Of a stretch of 64,000 bases of DNA, positions 1-12,299 are shown piece after piece. The notes beneath the pieces were generated by a model. It saw only the letters and a program-made list of their open reading frames with translations. It was not told where the DNA came from and made no database searches. The position numbers and the translations under genes are program-made. Source of the stretch: Amborella trichopoda (lineage: Eukaryota; Streptophyta; Magnoliopsida; Amborellales; Amborellaceae); assembly GCF_000471905.2 (NCBI RefSeq), contig NW_006496103.1, forward strand, positions 665,552-729,551. Reading direction: 5' to 3'. Each line of letters starts with the position of its first letter. Within the stretch, counting starts at the first letter, position 1.

Positions 1-710
1 TTACGTTGATTGTTTCTCTAGGGAGGTCAACATTAGTGGCAGCTAAAGGCTTGAGAGCTTGACGGGTCGTACGTGGTAGGTCAGTCAATAAGGGATCAAC
101 ATGCCCTAACTGAACTCGACTTTTGTATGCAGATCGCGTTTGGAACTGTGGCTGAGGAGCCGGATCACGACGGTCTTAGGACCATGGCTGTTGAGTGGCT
201 GGGTCTTCTTCTGCGACAGTAACCACAACACAGGCCTCATTAAGCTCTTCTTCAGGCTTCATTGTCTAAAGGCGGTAGAAGGGATTCAGGTGAAGAAGGT
301 TATCAAAATTGGTTGTTTTGACTGTTTTGGTCACCTCCCTAGTCACAATTTGCAGACCTCTATTGTGTTTAGCCTTGAGGTTTTGATGAACCTCGCACCA
401 AAATTGTGATCTAGGTTGCGGCTGGTCAACTCCTCTCGCGCAAGAGAGAGATGTCTCCATCACATGCGACAATGGATGAGGGTCAGGGACTGGAGTCATC
501 TTGGGCCGGGGAGGATGAAGGACTCGATCTTCCGTGAAGTCCATGCCCCGAGCTCTCTTATGAGCTCCAGAGGCATGACCGAAGTGTTGGGGCTGGTTCA
601 GGATGGTACTCTTGGGGAAAACCTTCGAGTACCAAGGCTGAAGGTGCTTACTTGATGAAAGTGGAGCATGCAGGAGCAGGATCGACCGTATTCAAGATCG
701 AACACCTCGG
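1..710 (-). mobile_element. internal sequence next to LTR copy 1, no gene recognised
   Basis: This stretch lies just downstream (minus sense) of the long LTR copy that ends near 711, so it is probably the start of an element's internal region whose remainder lies off the left edge. A minus-strand open frame of 92 codons at 266-544 is proline- and charge-rich but has no motif I recognise. No primer binding site for initiator Met tRNA is visible next to the LTR. It could equally be an unrelated flank. Confidence 0.3.
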
Positions 711-1549
711 GGCCTCGATCTTGCCCTCCGGATCCCCGGAGGATCGGGAGGCACATGTTTCGGGTTTCGGGAGAGACTTGGGATATTTGTGAGATCGCTC
801 TCTCGAGAACCTCGTTCGAAAATGGGGGCAAGTGTTACAAATCGGTGAGAGAGGAATTCAAAAGGTGGGTTCAGGACTTGCTCAGACTGACCCACGTGGG
901 TGCCCTCTTAGATCACGAAGAAAGCCCCCCGGTAATGAAACTGGTTCGGAATCAACTCCCTTGGCTCGTAGTCTTCTAATTTTATGCTTTCCTGCAATCA
1001 CACACATATATGGCAAAGGTTATGGGATAGGTGGGTCTGGCCTCGCCCTTTTCCTCTTTGATGAACATATGCAAGTATGCGTATTCAAAAAGAAGAAAAG
1101 ACATGGGGGGAGAAGATTTCGACCAAGCGAGAAGATTAGAGCAGTGACTAGGCTGGGGGATAATTGGCGTAACGTGGTAGCGAAACGGGCATGATAACTG
1201 AGATCAGCTCACGGGATTGCTACTAGATGCTATTGCTAATATCGACTAGCTAAGCTCGATGGTCGGTCTGTTGTGGTAGTAAAACGAGCCGAACGAACCT
1301 GGCACAATAACATTACAGCTATATGATAGGACCGCCATGAGGTACTAACCTCTATCCCTCTTGGTCAAACGAAAGAGTAATCGAGGAATGGTTAAAGAGA
1401 AGAAGGGAATAGACGGAAGGAGAGAGAAAAAAGAAGAGAGGAGGGAGAAGAAGGAAGAGGAGATGCGGTCGGCACTAGACATTGCCGACTGTTTCAGGAG
1501 ATGGGAGAGAGAGGAAGCAGTTAGTGCTAGGCTTCACCGACTGTGTTAG

Positions 1550-2218
1550 ATGAAAAGAGAGGAAGAGAACCAACTGGCGCTAAGTCTCGTCAACTGAAAG
1601 AAAAGAGAAGGAAAATCAATCGGCACTAGCTCTCCCCGACTGACAGAAGGGGAGAGAGAAGGCCAACCAGCTTTAGATCACACCAACTGATGGAATAATA
1701 GAGAGAAGATCAACCGACGCTAGGTCTCGTCGACTGATAGAAGAAGAGAGAGAAAATCAACTGATGCTATGTCTCACCGACTGATACAAGAAGAGAGAAA
1801 GAAGACCAACCAACGTTAGGTCTCATCAACTGATAGAAGAGGAGAGAGAAGACCAACCAGCGCTAGGTCTCATCGATTGATAGAAGAGGAGAGAGAAGAC
1901 CAACCGACGGTAGGTCTCGTTCACTGATAGAATCAGAGAAAGAAGACCAATCGATGCTAGGTCCTGCTGACTGATAGAAGAAGAGAGAAGCCCAACCAGC
2001 GCTAGGTCTCACTAGTTGACAGAAGAAGATAGAGAAGACCAACAGGCGCTGTGTCTCTCTAGAAGACAGAAGAAGCTAGAGAAAACCAACCAGCGCTGGG
2101 TCTCACTAGTTGACATAAGAAGTTAGCGAAGGCCAACCGACGCTAGGTGTCATCAGTTGATAGAAGAAGATAGAGAAGACCAATCGGCGCTGGGTCTCAC
2201 TTGTTGACAAAAGGAGAT
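1550..2218. repeat. minisatellite, about 47-bp unit
   Basis: Degenerate tandem repeats of the form GACCAACCAGCGCTAGG - TCTC - ATCGACTGATAGAAG. Successive GACCAACC starts at about 1804, 1851, 1898 and 1945 give a 47-bp spacing. The array lies in the downstream half of LTR copy 1 and grades into a GA tract. Its core resembles the CAGCGCCG-CTGTGT core of other arrays in this window. Confidence 0.85.
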
Positions 2219-2510
<292 letters not shown>

Positions 2511-3984
2511 CTTGCCTACCAGAAGGGTACCACCCTTTTCTTCTCTCTCCTCTCTCTCCATCCAAGACGTACTCACAGGCTCAAGCAAGGAATCGAAATT
2601 TTATTGAATCTTCAAAGAATGAATCCAGCATAGAGGGGGCCATTTACAATGAGGCAATGCCTTTTTATATAGAGTTGTGTCCAAACATGGGTGGATTGAT
2701 CAAAATTAAACTTAATTGTTGAAAATTAAGATTTAATTGAATTACAAGAAATTCTAAAAATTTGTGCAAAAGGACTGTTTTGCCCCTACTTAACAATGTG
2801 TGGAATTCCAAAATAGTCCCTCCTGCTACCCTAGATCTTGTGTGATCTTCCATGGCTGACCCAGGGGTGTCCTGATGCTCATTTAATCGAAATATTATTT
2901 TTTTTCTTGTAGGGCTCAGCATAGCGATTATTTTGATACCAACTTCGAGCTATGAATCATGTTTTTGAACCATGATCATGAGACTTGAAATTTGTTTGAA
3001 TCTTGGAAACTTTGGATCGATGATGCAGTAGTTCCTTAATATTTTTCTGTGATTTCTTCATCATAGTGCACTGAGCATGCCGTCAGAATCGCGTGGAAAC
3101 AAATGGAACGCAGTTTGGATCCCAAACGAAGATTTTACAACTTTTGAGTTTTGGCCAAACTCTTGACTCCGGTGGTCAGAATTTTAGTTACTTCGTCAGC
3201 TTCATGCTTGGAATCTGACCGTCCATCATGTATGGGGTTTGGACCTATGATAGACCTGGACCTTATGCACACAATGTAATTAGTTTCATATTGACCCGTT
3301 GTGCGAGCGTCTTGATTTGGTATATCAAGCTAGGCATGTCACTGCTGAATTTTCTGTAACTTCTTCACGAATCGATAACTTCTCTTTAGCTTTTCTCCCT
3401 GCTCGAACATCGTCTCGGGGCGTGCCACATATCGAATTGTTCATCATGATGAGACGAATACGCTCACCAAATTTGGGAGCAATCAAACTTGGAACGAGTG
3501 AGTTATGGGCCCCAAAAGTGACTACCTATGACTGTAAAACAGTTACCTTTAATGGTGTTTTGGTGCAATGAGGCCACATGGAAATAGTGTGTGGCCTCTC
3601 TTGTTTTAATGTTTGGTTCATATCTTTGTTCTGGAGTACCTGATTAAGCCGAAATTTGGCCTATAGGGGTTTTCGATCGTGTCGAATCCAATGGCAATAG
3701 TCCCACAGTGATTTGAGACACCCAAAATGTAGTTCCAGTTGTAGGGTCCATTTCAGGGTGTTAAAGACCGATTTTGCTGAAATTGTTCCATTGTGTTCAC
3801 TGCCTTAGACAGGTCTGATCGTCATGAAACTTGGTAGGTGGTATTTTGAAGTGCTGATAAAGAGCTAGACTAGTTCTGAGGTCATTTTGAGACTGTCGGG
3901 AATTTCCACTGTTTTGTAGGCTTTATTGACCTGCTTCCTACTAGAGACCAAGGTGATGAAAAATACATTCAAACAGAGAGGAGG

Positions 3985-5446
3985 ATATAGAAAGTTACCT
4001 TATCGAAGGGTACCGGCCCTTTTTTTCTCTCTCCTCTCTCTCTTTATCTCTCCAAATTGTACCCACGAACGTAAGGAAAAAATTGAAGCTTTATTGATGA
4101 ATGTGTATAATGAACTGAGGGTTTGTGTTTAACACGTACTTATAGAATTGGGTCCAAACATGGATGGATGCAAAAAAAATACCTAAATTGATCATAATTA
4201 CAATTTAATTGAATTAAAAGAAATTCTAAGAATCGGTGCAAAAGGATTGTTTTGCCCCTGCCTAACAATGTGTGAAATTTCGGAACAGTCCTGCTGCTAC
4301 CCGAGAACTTGTATGATCTTCTATGACTGATCCGGAGTTTATCTGACGTTCGTTTGATCAAGAAATTATTTTTTTCTTGTAGGGCTCGACATAGCGCTTG
4401 ATTTGATACCAACTTCAAGCCGTGGCTCGTGTTTTTAAGCACAATCATGCGATTCGAATTTTGGATGAATCTTGAAAACTTTGAACGATAGTGTGCTCAT
4501 TCCTTGATGTTTTTCTTTGATTTCTTTGCTTAATCACACTAAGCATGTTGTCACTATTGCGTGGCAACAAACATAACTTGATTTTGTGTTTGGATGAAGA
4601 TTTTGTCGACTTGAGGTCTTGGCTAGAATCTAGAAATCCGACGGACAGAATTTACAACAGCTTTGACGCCTCTGTGTGTAAAATCCAGCTGTTCATCATA
4701 CGCGGCATTTGGACCAGAGATAGCCTCAAACCTTACGCACATAATGCAATTAGTTTAGCGTCAATCGGATATGCGAGCGTCGTGATTTGGTGACTCGAGT
4801 GAGGCGTGTTGTTGCTGAATTTTCTGCAATGTTTTTCATGGATTTGCAACTTCTCTTTAGTTTTTCTCCCCGCTCGGGCATCGTCACGGGTCGTGCCACA
4901 TATCGAAATGCTAGTCTTAATGAGATGAACACACTCACAAGATTTGAAAAAGATCGAACTCAGGATGAGTGAGATACAAGCCTTTGAAGTTACTGCTCGG
5001 GACTGTGCACATAAGCCTCCTTTAATGGAGATTGGTGTAGGGAGGCCGCACGGGAATAGTTTGCGGCCTAACCCTTTTTGGTATTTTACCCATAACATTG
5101 TCATGAAATGCTTGATTAAGCTGAAATTGGACCCATAGGGGTTTTTTACCATGTCGAATCTAATGGTGGTGGCCCCACAACTGTTTGATGTACCAATAGT
5201 TACAAGGTCTATTTCAAGGCTGTATAGGCTAATTTTCCCAAAATTATTTCTTTGTGTTCACTGCCTTAGACATATCGGAATGCAACGAAACTTGGTAGGT
5301 GACCTTTTGAAGTGCTTATGAAGATCTTGATCAGTTCTGGGCCAATTCTAAGACTGTCGGGAATTTCACTGTATGTTAAGGCTTTATTGACCTGCTTCAT
5401 CTTTAGTCCGCGTTGAGGGCCAAGGTGCTGAAAAATTTTAAACAAA
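3985..5446 (-). mobile_element. LTR family A, partial copy 2
   Basis: Same U3 and R sequence as copy 1, in the same orientation, directly abutting its outer end. Shared landmarks are the GGGTACCGGCCC block near 4010, AATAAA (minus) at 4095-4090, the TTTGCCCCTGCCTAACAATGTG block near 4250, the CTTGTAGGGCTCGACATAGCG block near 4376, and the terminal block ending in AACAAA near 5446. The part beyond the GA position is absent here, so copy 1 may have inserted into the GA tract of copy 2. This is a decayed fossil. Confidence 0.6.
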
Positions 5447-6407
5447 CTCGGATAAGTTTTCCCAACATCCCATGCTTTCTGCTGACCTTCAACAAGTTTT
5501 TTGGTTTGACCTCCTTGGAAGGTTTTGGTTTGCAACCTTCAGCATGTTTTTTGGTTGACAACTTTGACCTCCTTGCAAACAAGTTTTTTGGTTTGCAACA
5601 TTGACCTCCTTGCAAGGTTTTGGTTTGCAAATAGTTTTTGCAAACTATTCATTGGCTCTTGGTTTGCAAAATATTGGATCTTAGTTTGAAAATTATTATG
5701 AGGGTATTTTTTTTTCTTGGCTTTGCAACTTATTATGAGCTTGGGAAAAGACATTTTCTTTGAAATCCTTTGAGGAGGAAGCTTGCTTTTGGACGGAGAA
5801 GGAAAGTGTTTTTTTTTTGACATGGTCACTAGTCAAATATTTGTAATAACTGATATGAACGAAAACAACAAAAGTTGTTGGATACATATTGGTGATTTCT
5901 AGAGAGAGAAACAATAGTGCTCATTGGGGACTTTGGCTGATTATGATTGAGGCGTCTTCTGTTCTTTAATTGCTTTTTACTGATCAGGTCAGTCTCTTGG
6001 CTCTCATTATCCCTTCGTAATGACATATTCAAAACCTAACTCCAGTATGAAACTTACTATTGCTCACTTAAATGGACTTAATTTGTCTAGCTTAGTCAAA
6101 AGTTGCTTCTCGTTTTCTCTTTGAAAAATCTAAACTTGGACACATAATTAGGAAGAAAATCATCAATCTTGATTTCAAAACCCCTTAAGAAAGTATTGAG
6201 AAAGTTTTTTGGTTGCTAATAATGAGAAATATGAAACAAAAATACCTCAAGATAGTGGTACTAGGACAACGGACACATATACTACTCAGACGACAACCAC
6301 TCAAACCCATCACTGCAACTGTGACCACTATCAACAATCAAGTAAAAACAATTATTCTTCCACCACACATAATCCTTCTTCTTTATTCCCAAACATAGGA
6401 GGTTTAG
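5447..6407. other. AT-rich spacer with a small minisatellite, no gene
   Basis: Between two LTR copies. At 5,460-5,710 there are imperfect repeats of about 45-50 bp built from TTGGTTTGCAA, TTGACCTCCTTGCAAG and AAGTTTTTTGG. From 5,710 to 6,407 the sequence is AT-rich, without a coding signature or recognisable repeat. Base composition differs from the GC-richer LTRs on either side. Confidence 0.5.
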
Positions 6408-8950
6408 TGCCTTGATCTCATCCTTTGGATCTAAATGATCTGGCAGCACATATCTCAGGTTTCTAGTGAACCTGGGACTTGAGATCTCTCTCTTAGGAAC
6501 CTTGCTAAGGAGTAAGGGCAGGTATACCAACCGATGAAAGAGGAATTTATGATGGGTTCGAGACTTACTTGGGTTGACACACGTGGGTGCCCTCTTAGAT
6601 CAATAAGAAAGCCCCCCAGCTACTTTAGCTGGTTCGAAATTGCCTCCTTTGACATGCGATCACCTTTTTTTCTACACAACACTAACATGGATAATTTTCG
6701 AGACAAGTGGGCCAAATGGACGCACCCTTATCTTAGGGCAATGTGTGTTCATATGAGAGAGTAATGGAGTGGAAGAAGGAAGAATCCAGACAGCAATGGG
6801 CCTCACCATTGGCATTATGAGAAGACACCACGTCCCTTGTGGGCGGCGATGGCTTCTTGTGAGGCTCACGGCGATAGCTCCCCGTGAGGCACACGGTGTT
6901 AAACGTGGAAATACGAGAGAAACAATAGAAAGCAATAAGCATCGCCGTTGGCAATACGAGAAGGCAACACATCTCTTGTGGACGGCGATAGCTTCTAGCG
7001 AGGTGCACAAGGATAACTTCTCATAAGTCATACAACGATTACCTCTCATGGAGCGCACTGCGTTAGGCGTGGGACACAAGGGAAGCTCGTGCACAATGAT
7101 AGGTGCAAGGAGGTGTGAAAGGAGCCTTCGCGTAGCGATGGGCACCGAGCGAGCGAAAGGAGCCTGTGCACGACCATAGGTGCAGAGAGGCACGAAAGGA
7201 GCCTGCAACGGCGATAAGAACAGAGAGGCACGAAAGAAGCCCATGTGCGACGATGGGCACTGAGCGTAAAAGAGAAGCTCGCTGACGGTGATAGGTATTG
7301 CCGTGACCCTTCGGGCGCGACCCTTCACGGACGGTGATGAACATCGCTGCATGCAATAGTCACGCGACAGGGTGAAGCCCCTGCGTACGGTAATAAGCTT
7401 CACTACCCACGATCCTCCATGAGATGTTGAGGATACACCTGCAGATGGCGTTGAGTAGCGCCATCTGCAAATCTCGTTGAGAGATAGAGACACGCAAATA
7501 GAAGGGGAAAAGGAGCTCGCGCATGGCGCTGCCATTGCCATGCGTGGCCTGTGAAACCACAGGAAGGAGAAGAAGAAAAGAAAGAGGCATGTACAGCACT
7601 GCCACTACCGTGAATGGCCTTTGAGGGAGGCTCAGGTGAAAAAGAGGAAGAAGAAAGAAAAAAGAGAGAGATTATTTACCTTAAGTCTAGGGGTACCGAT
7701 CCAAAAGATTCTCGCTCCTTACTCTCTCTCTCCAAACGTGACCCAACAATGGGAACGAAAGGGAGTTATATTAAGTAAAAATTATCTTTTGTGAAGGGTT
7801 TCAAGCCCCTTGTGTACAATGATGGTATGTGATATATGTAGAATTGTGTTCAAACATGGGTGGATTCATAAAAATTAAACCTAATTGTTGAAAATTAAGG
7901 TTTAATTGAATTAAAAGAAATTAAAAAATAGGGTGCAAAATGACAAATTTGCCCCTTTCTAATAAGTTGTAGAATTTCAAGACAGTCCCTGTGTTGCCCT
8001 AGAACGTACATGATTTTTCATGGATGATCCGAGTTCATTCGGATGCCCGTTTGATCGAAAGATAGTTGTTTTTTATAGGGCTCGACATGGCGATTGATTT
8101 TATACCAACTTCGAGCCATGGATCGTATTTTTAGAGTACGATCATGTGACTTGAAATTTGAATAAATCTTGAAACTTTGGATCGATTGTATGCTCGTCCC
8201 TTGATGTTTTTCAATGATTTCTTGGCTAGAACACACTGAGCATGCCGTCACGATTGCAAGGTAACAAACGCAGCTCGATTCCATGCCCGGATGAAGATTT
8301 TGCAACTTTGAAGTTTTGGCCGAAATCTAAAATTTTGGTGACCAAATTTGTAGTGACTCATCGGATTCGTGTGCGAAATCCGACCGTTCCTCATGTAGGG
8401 GGTTCGGATTCAAGAAGGGATGGAATTAGTTTCACCTCAATCGGGCTCACAAACGATGTGATTTGGCTGTTTGAGCGAGGCATGATGCAGCTGATTTTCT
8501 TGCACTTTCTTCACAGATCAGCAATTTCTTTCTAGCTTTTCTTCTTGCTGGGGCTTCTCGCGGGGCGTACCATATATCAAAACACTCGTCTCGATGAGAC
8601 GAACACATTCCATCAAGTTTGAGCATGATCCGATCTCAGATGAGGCAGATATAAGTGTTAGTAGTCACTGGTCGTGACTGCTCCTTTAATGGAGTTAAGT
8701 TGCAGGGTGGCCGCACGGGAATAGTGTGTGGCTCCTCCTGTTTTGCTCTTTCACCTATAACTTCTTCATGGGATGTTTGTTCAAGCTGAAATTTGACTCT
8801 AGGGGGTTTTCAACCGTGCCAAATCCAATGACGGAGGTCCCATAGCAAATTGAGACACCAAAAATATAGCTCTAGTCATAGGATCCATTTCAGGGTGCAA
8901 GAGGCTAATTCTGCCGAAATTGTTTCTTAGTCTGCACTACCTTCCCTGTA
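6408..8950 (-). mobile_element. LTR family A, copy 3
   Basis: Minus-strand copy with the 3' segment at about 6,408-6,680 (ACACGTGGGTGCCCTCTTAG near 6,570), a GC-rich minisatellite at 6,780-7,640, the GGGTACCGATCC block near 7,690, and the U3 block from about 7,850 to 8,950, including CAAACATGGGTGGATTCATA and TAGGGCTCGACATGGCG. Its minisatellite differs entirely in sequence from those of copies 1 and 4, although it sits in the same place. It passes into PMD-fossil sequence at about 8,950-9,000. Decayed. Confidence 0.6.
6780..7640. repeat. GC-rich minisatellite in LTR copy 3
   Basis: Imperfect repeats of about 30-50 bp around GGCGATAGCTTCTTGTGAGGC and GTGCGACGATAGGTGCAAAGG, with variants throughout. 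It gives a long minus-strand open frame (6,672-7,541) that is cysteine- and serine-rich but is explained by the repeat. A related GATAGCCCTTGACGAAGCG array is at 21,610-21,900. Confidence 0.7.
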
Positions 8951-8999
8951 GGAGACAACATACAGTCTATGCTGATAAAAGACCATTCCCTGTAGCCGA

Positions 9000-11900
9000 A
9001 ACTCACTTCAATATTACTTCACAGATCTAGTGTCGCCTCATAAGCTGAATGAGGGGAATCACTGGACTATCGCGAAGGTGATCAAAGTACTCTGAGAAGG
9101 AAAGGGAAGGAAGGTGTAAGGGGGACGGCTTCCTTGTATCAATCCGAGACCAACAATGACTGTGCCTTTTTGGCGGCATAGTTGGCCTTATTTTTGTGCA
9201 AGATTGTGCTCCCTGTATGGGAACACGACATTCGTTCAGGTGCATTCTATGTAACCTATGAAATGGCATGAGGGTGTGAGTATGCCCTTGCTCAACCAGT
9301 CTTGTGCACTATTTACCATGGCTTAGGGGCCATCTCGCGTGGAAAGGCTTACAAAGGCAAAGAGGGAGGGAATGGCACTGCAGGAGGACAGGCATTTCCT
9401 GGGGATTTTCATACTCCATTCCCCATCCATTACGTATATGGGTTGCTAGGGGCCTATTTCCCCGACACTTATGTCAGGAACCAGGGCAGGGGGAACAAAC
9501 TGTGGCCCTTCTGAATGAGGTTTGCCGACCAAAAGGCTGTCTTCCACACCCCAGGGGAAGTTTGGAGTTTATTTGGGAAGGACTCCTTAAACATGTGCAG
9601 GGTCCCATTTTTGATTGGGAGCTTCACCGATTGTGCTTTCATTGATGTATTGGGGAAGGAGCTAGGCGGTGCTCCAACAACCATTAGGGAACTCATGTTC
9701 ATCCTGAGCATTAGAGGAGGAGTTCTACTTTATTAGACTCCACACAGTGGCAGATTAGAAGGGTATTTCCCCACCGCTTTTCTCGTCAGCATGGGCTTGA
9801 TCAGAGCTGCCACTTCTCCGTGTTTTCGAAAAGTGCCGGGGAAAAGTTAACATGGGGAAAACGGAAGAGCTTGGGACTCTTCTCAAGTGCTGGTTGCCAG
9901 AACACATACGGACCGCTTAGTCCACATGTCTAGAAATGACAGAGATCAGCAAGTATGTGTTACCTAACTATGGTAGGAGGGTTCGAATGACTGAGGCTTA
10001 TGAAATTTGGTCGAGAATTACCAGTAAAGAATATTGGGACGCTAATCATCCCTAAAAAGGGGCGAACGATAACTTACATCAGGATACGAGGCAGAGGAGA
10101 CTGGTGGATATTCCTGCTCTTGGCTAGGTTTTTGTCTTGAAATATCCCTCTAGCTGGCAAGCTTAGGGATTCTACGCGAGATAGCGGCCGATGATACCTC
10201 GCCGGAATTTTATGTGATGAAGATGAGAACTGGGAGAATTTTTCATAATCTTAATTCCGTCTTCGAGTGGAATGAGGGGTGAAAGGTCCCAGGTTATGAG
10301 GGGCGTCCCATTCAGGACTTGAATGCACTGATCTGGAGTGGTCCTCATAGTAGGCTGGCTGGAGGCCTTCTCAAGGAGGGAGTTCTGAAGCGACTGTTCC
10401 TCCTTCGGTGGGGGGAAAGAAGAGGAAATGGTCTACTCCATTGAGACTCGTGCACCGAAATTAGTTAGTGGGCGTACTCGGAGGCATAGGAGTGTCATAC
10501 TTCATGTGTTCTCGAAACCAGGAGGTAGATCTTCCTCTGATCATTTAGCAACTCCCCCAATGTCCCCTGCTGCACTTTCTCCACCATTTTCTGTCTCTCC
10601 TAAATTGTTTTCTTCCTGTTCAGAGACTGAAGAAAATGAATCCAACCCTCCTGACTCCATTGCTATTACCTCTAACCAGGAAATGACTCCAGACCTTGGG
10701 GAGGCGTCACTAAGTCCAAGGGTAGCTCTTGAGTCAAAGCAAGCTCCAATGGAGACTGACGAGGCTGAAGGCCCCGAAGCAAATGCTCTAGGGAGGGAAT
10801 CTGATGCTGATGTGGCCTCTATGCTTCAGGGGTTTAGTACCCCGACTGAGGCAGGGATGATGGTTCAAGAAGAAGGGCTCATGGTTCATGATGCCCCTGA
10901 GTACCAAGAGGTTGCTGCCCCAGAGGGAACATATCATGAGGATGTAGGGGTTGAGATTTTTGTGACCTAGGTTATGGTAGTTGAGCGTGCAAGCCAGATG
11001 GAAGAAACCATGGCTGGGGCTGATTGGTGATTGAAGAAACCATGGAGGAGGTAGTTCCTGAACTTGCCAATGCTGACATGGCAGAGGGTGAGAAGCAAGG
11101 GGAACGGGCTTCCTCGAAACCTGCTGGGCTAGAAGTGGAGGCCCCCATAAGCAAGGGTCAAGGTAATGAAATTGGTGTTGAAGAATCTAGGAAAGTTGAG
11201 GCTGGGGTGGCCTCCGGGTTCAAGGTGCAAGAAGCGTTAGATTTTGCCATCGTTTTAGAAGAGCCAATGGCTCAGATGGCTAGAGCCAATGGCTCAGATG
11301 GCTATCACTTCGATGAAACCGAAGTCTTTTTAGCAGTAGTAATCCTTGCAGCATCATCCAAGCCCATTTTTAGCGGGCTTTCTGGTATGATTTTAGGCAT
11401 GCCTCGTGCAGGCCTTTAGGGGCTAAGGTAGTTGCCCTTCAATGAGCTAAGCGAGGCTTTGGCCAAGCTTAGGGAGTTTTCTTTAACGACTACTGTGGTT
11501 AGGAGTGCGCCAGATGTCCTTTCTCATTTTGATGCAAAGCTAAATGAACTGGAGAGCTGCTGATCGGGATTACTGCATCATGAAGTGGAGACCAGTAGGT
11601 TAGCCTCCTTAGAGGAGTCCGTCTTACTTCATCGTGAGGAGATAGATTCCTGCAATGAGAAGAAGGCCACTATCACTAGCCGTCCGCAAGATCTCAAGAG
11701 GGAGGCGCAAGGCAGCTATAAGAGGATGATTGAAATAAGAGAAGAGATGCAACTATTAAGGTACGATTTCACTGGTCTTGAGACGGAGATGATTTAGAGG
11801 AGGCTATGGAGGCCTCTTTGGTTGCGGATTTATCCGAACTCACTCGCACCATTGAGTCCGAAACTGTGGCGATGGAGGAGGAGACTCAAATGGTGGCCGA

Positions 11901-12060
11901 ACTAAAGGAACATGTCCAGGGCACCAAGACTTCTTCTGTGGCATGAAGTGCAGAGATCAATAAGATAATTGATCATTTTTTAAAATGTCTTTTCTTTTGT
12001 TCGCACTTGTAAAAAGTTTGTACTCATGAATAAGATGCTTCTTTTTCTTTTCTAGTTGAC
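9000..12060 (+). pseudogene. plant mobile domain (PMD) extra-ORF fossil of a Tat-type element
   Basis: Near 9,290-9,900 the plus strand encodes pieces typical of the PMD (aminotransferase-like mobile domain) found in plant genes and in gypsy elements: IYHGLGAISRGK, FPIHYVYGLLGAYFP and ELMFILSIRGGVLLY, with a YFP.RFSRQHG-like block near 9,750. Downstream is an acidic, Ser/Pro-rich linker (open at 10,428-10,970) and a region with coiled-coil character (about 11,450-11,950), then a TGAATAAGATG poly(A)-like site near 12,027. PMD followed by linker and coiled coil is the known layout of retroelement-borne PMD proteins. The unit is broken, with multiple breaks. A host PMD pseudogene cannot be excluded. 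Confidence 0.6.
10428..10970 (+). pseudogene. acidic Ser/Pro-rich linker of the PMD fossil
   Basis: An open stretch of 180 codons. It begins with a basic patch (SGRTRRHRSVILHVFSKPGG), followed by Ser/Pro-rich sequence (PPMSPAALSPPFSVSP) and a Glu/Ala-rich tail. Low complexity, no catalytic motif. Its place between the mobile-domain-like part and the coiled-coil part suggests a disordered linker. The start used is simply the first ATG of the open stretch. Confidence 0.45.
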
Positions 12061-12299
12061 TTTGCTTCATGATTTCACTCTCCTCTTACTTTGCTGCACC
12101 TCATGTGATTTTTCTTTTGATTGAATACCTCTCGACATATTTATTGTCTCCAAGGGCTAATATCCTAGGCCTTGCTTGGTCCCATGATGGACTGTTGTGG
12201 CTTGGATAGCTTCGAAATGGGGAGTCATTGCCCTTTCTCCTCTTAATGTTTGATTAGCTAAAGGCTCATAGTTCATTTTCCTCATCATTTGATGAGCCT

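Noticed and set aside
266-544. gag start next to LTR copy 1
   Set aside because: Position would suit gag, but no capsid or zinc-knuckle signature was seen; listed only as unassigned internal sequence.
6672-7541. 289-codon minus-strand open frame
   Set aside because: It coincides with a GC-rich minisatellite, has no domain, and its phrases (HRLL, CTSF and the like) repeat with the array unit.
10428-11797. Functional host gene with an acidic domain
   Set aside because: It lies in line with PMD remnants upstream and coiled-coil remnants downstream and is interrupted; it fits a retroelement extra-ORF fossil.
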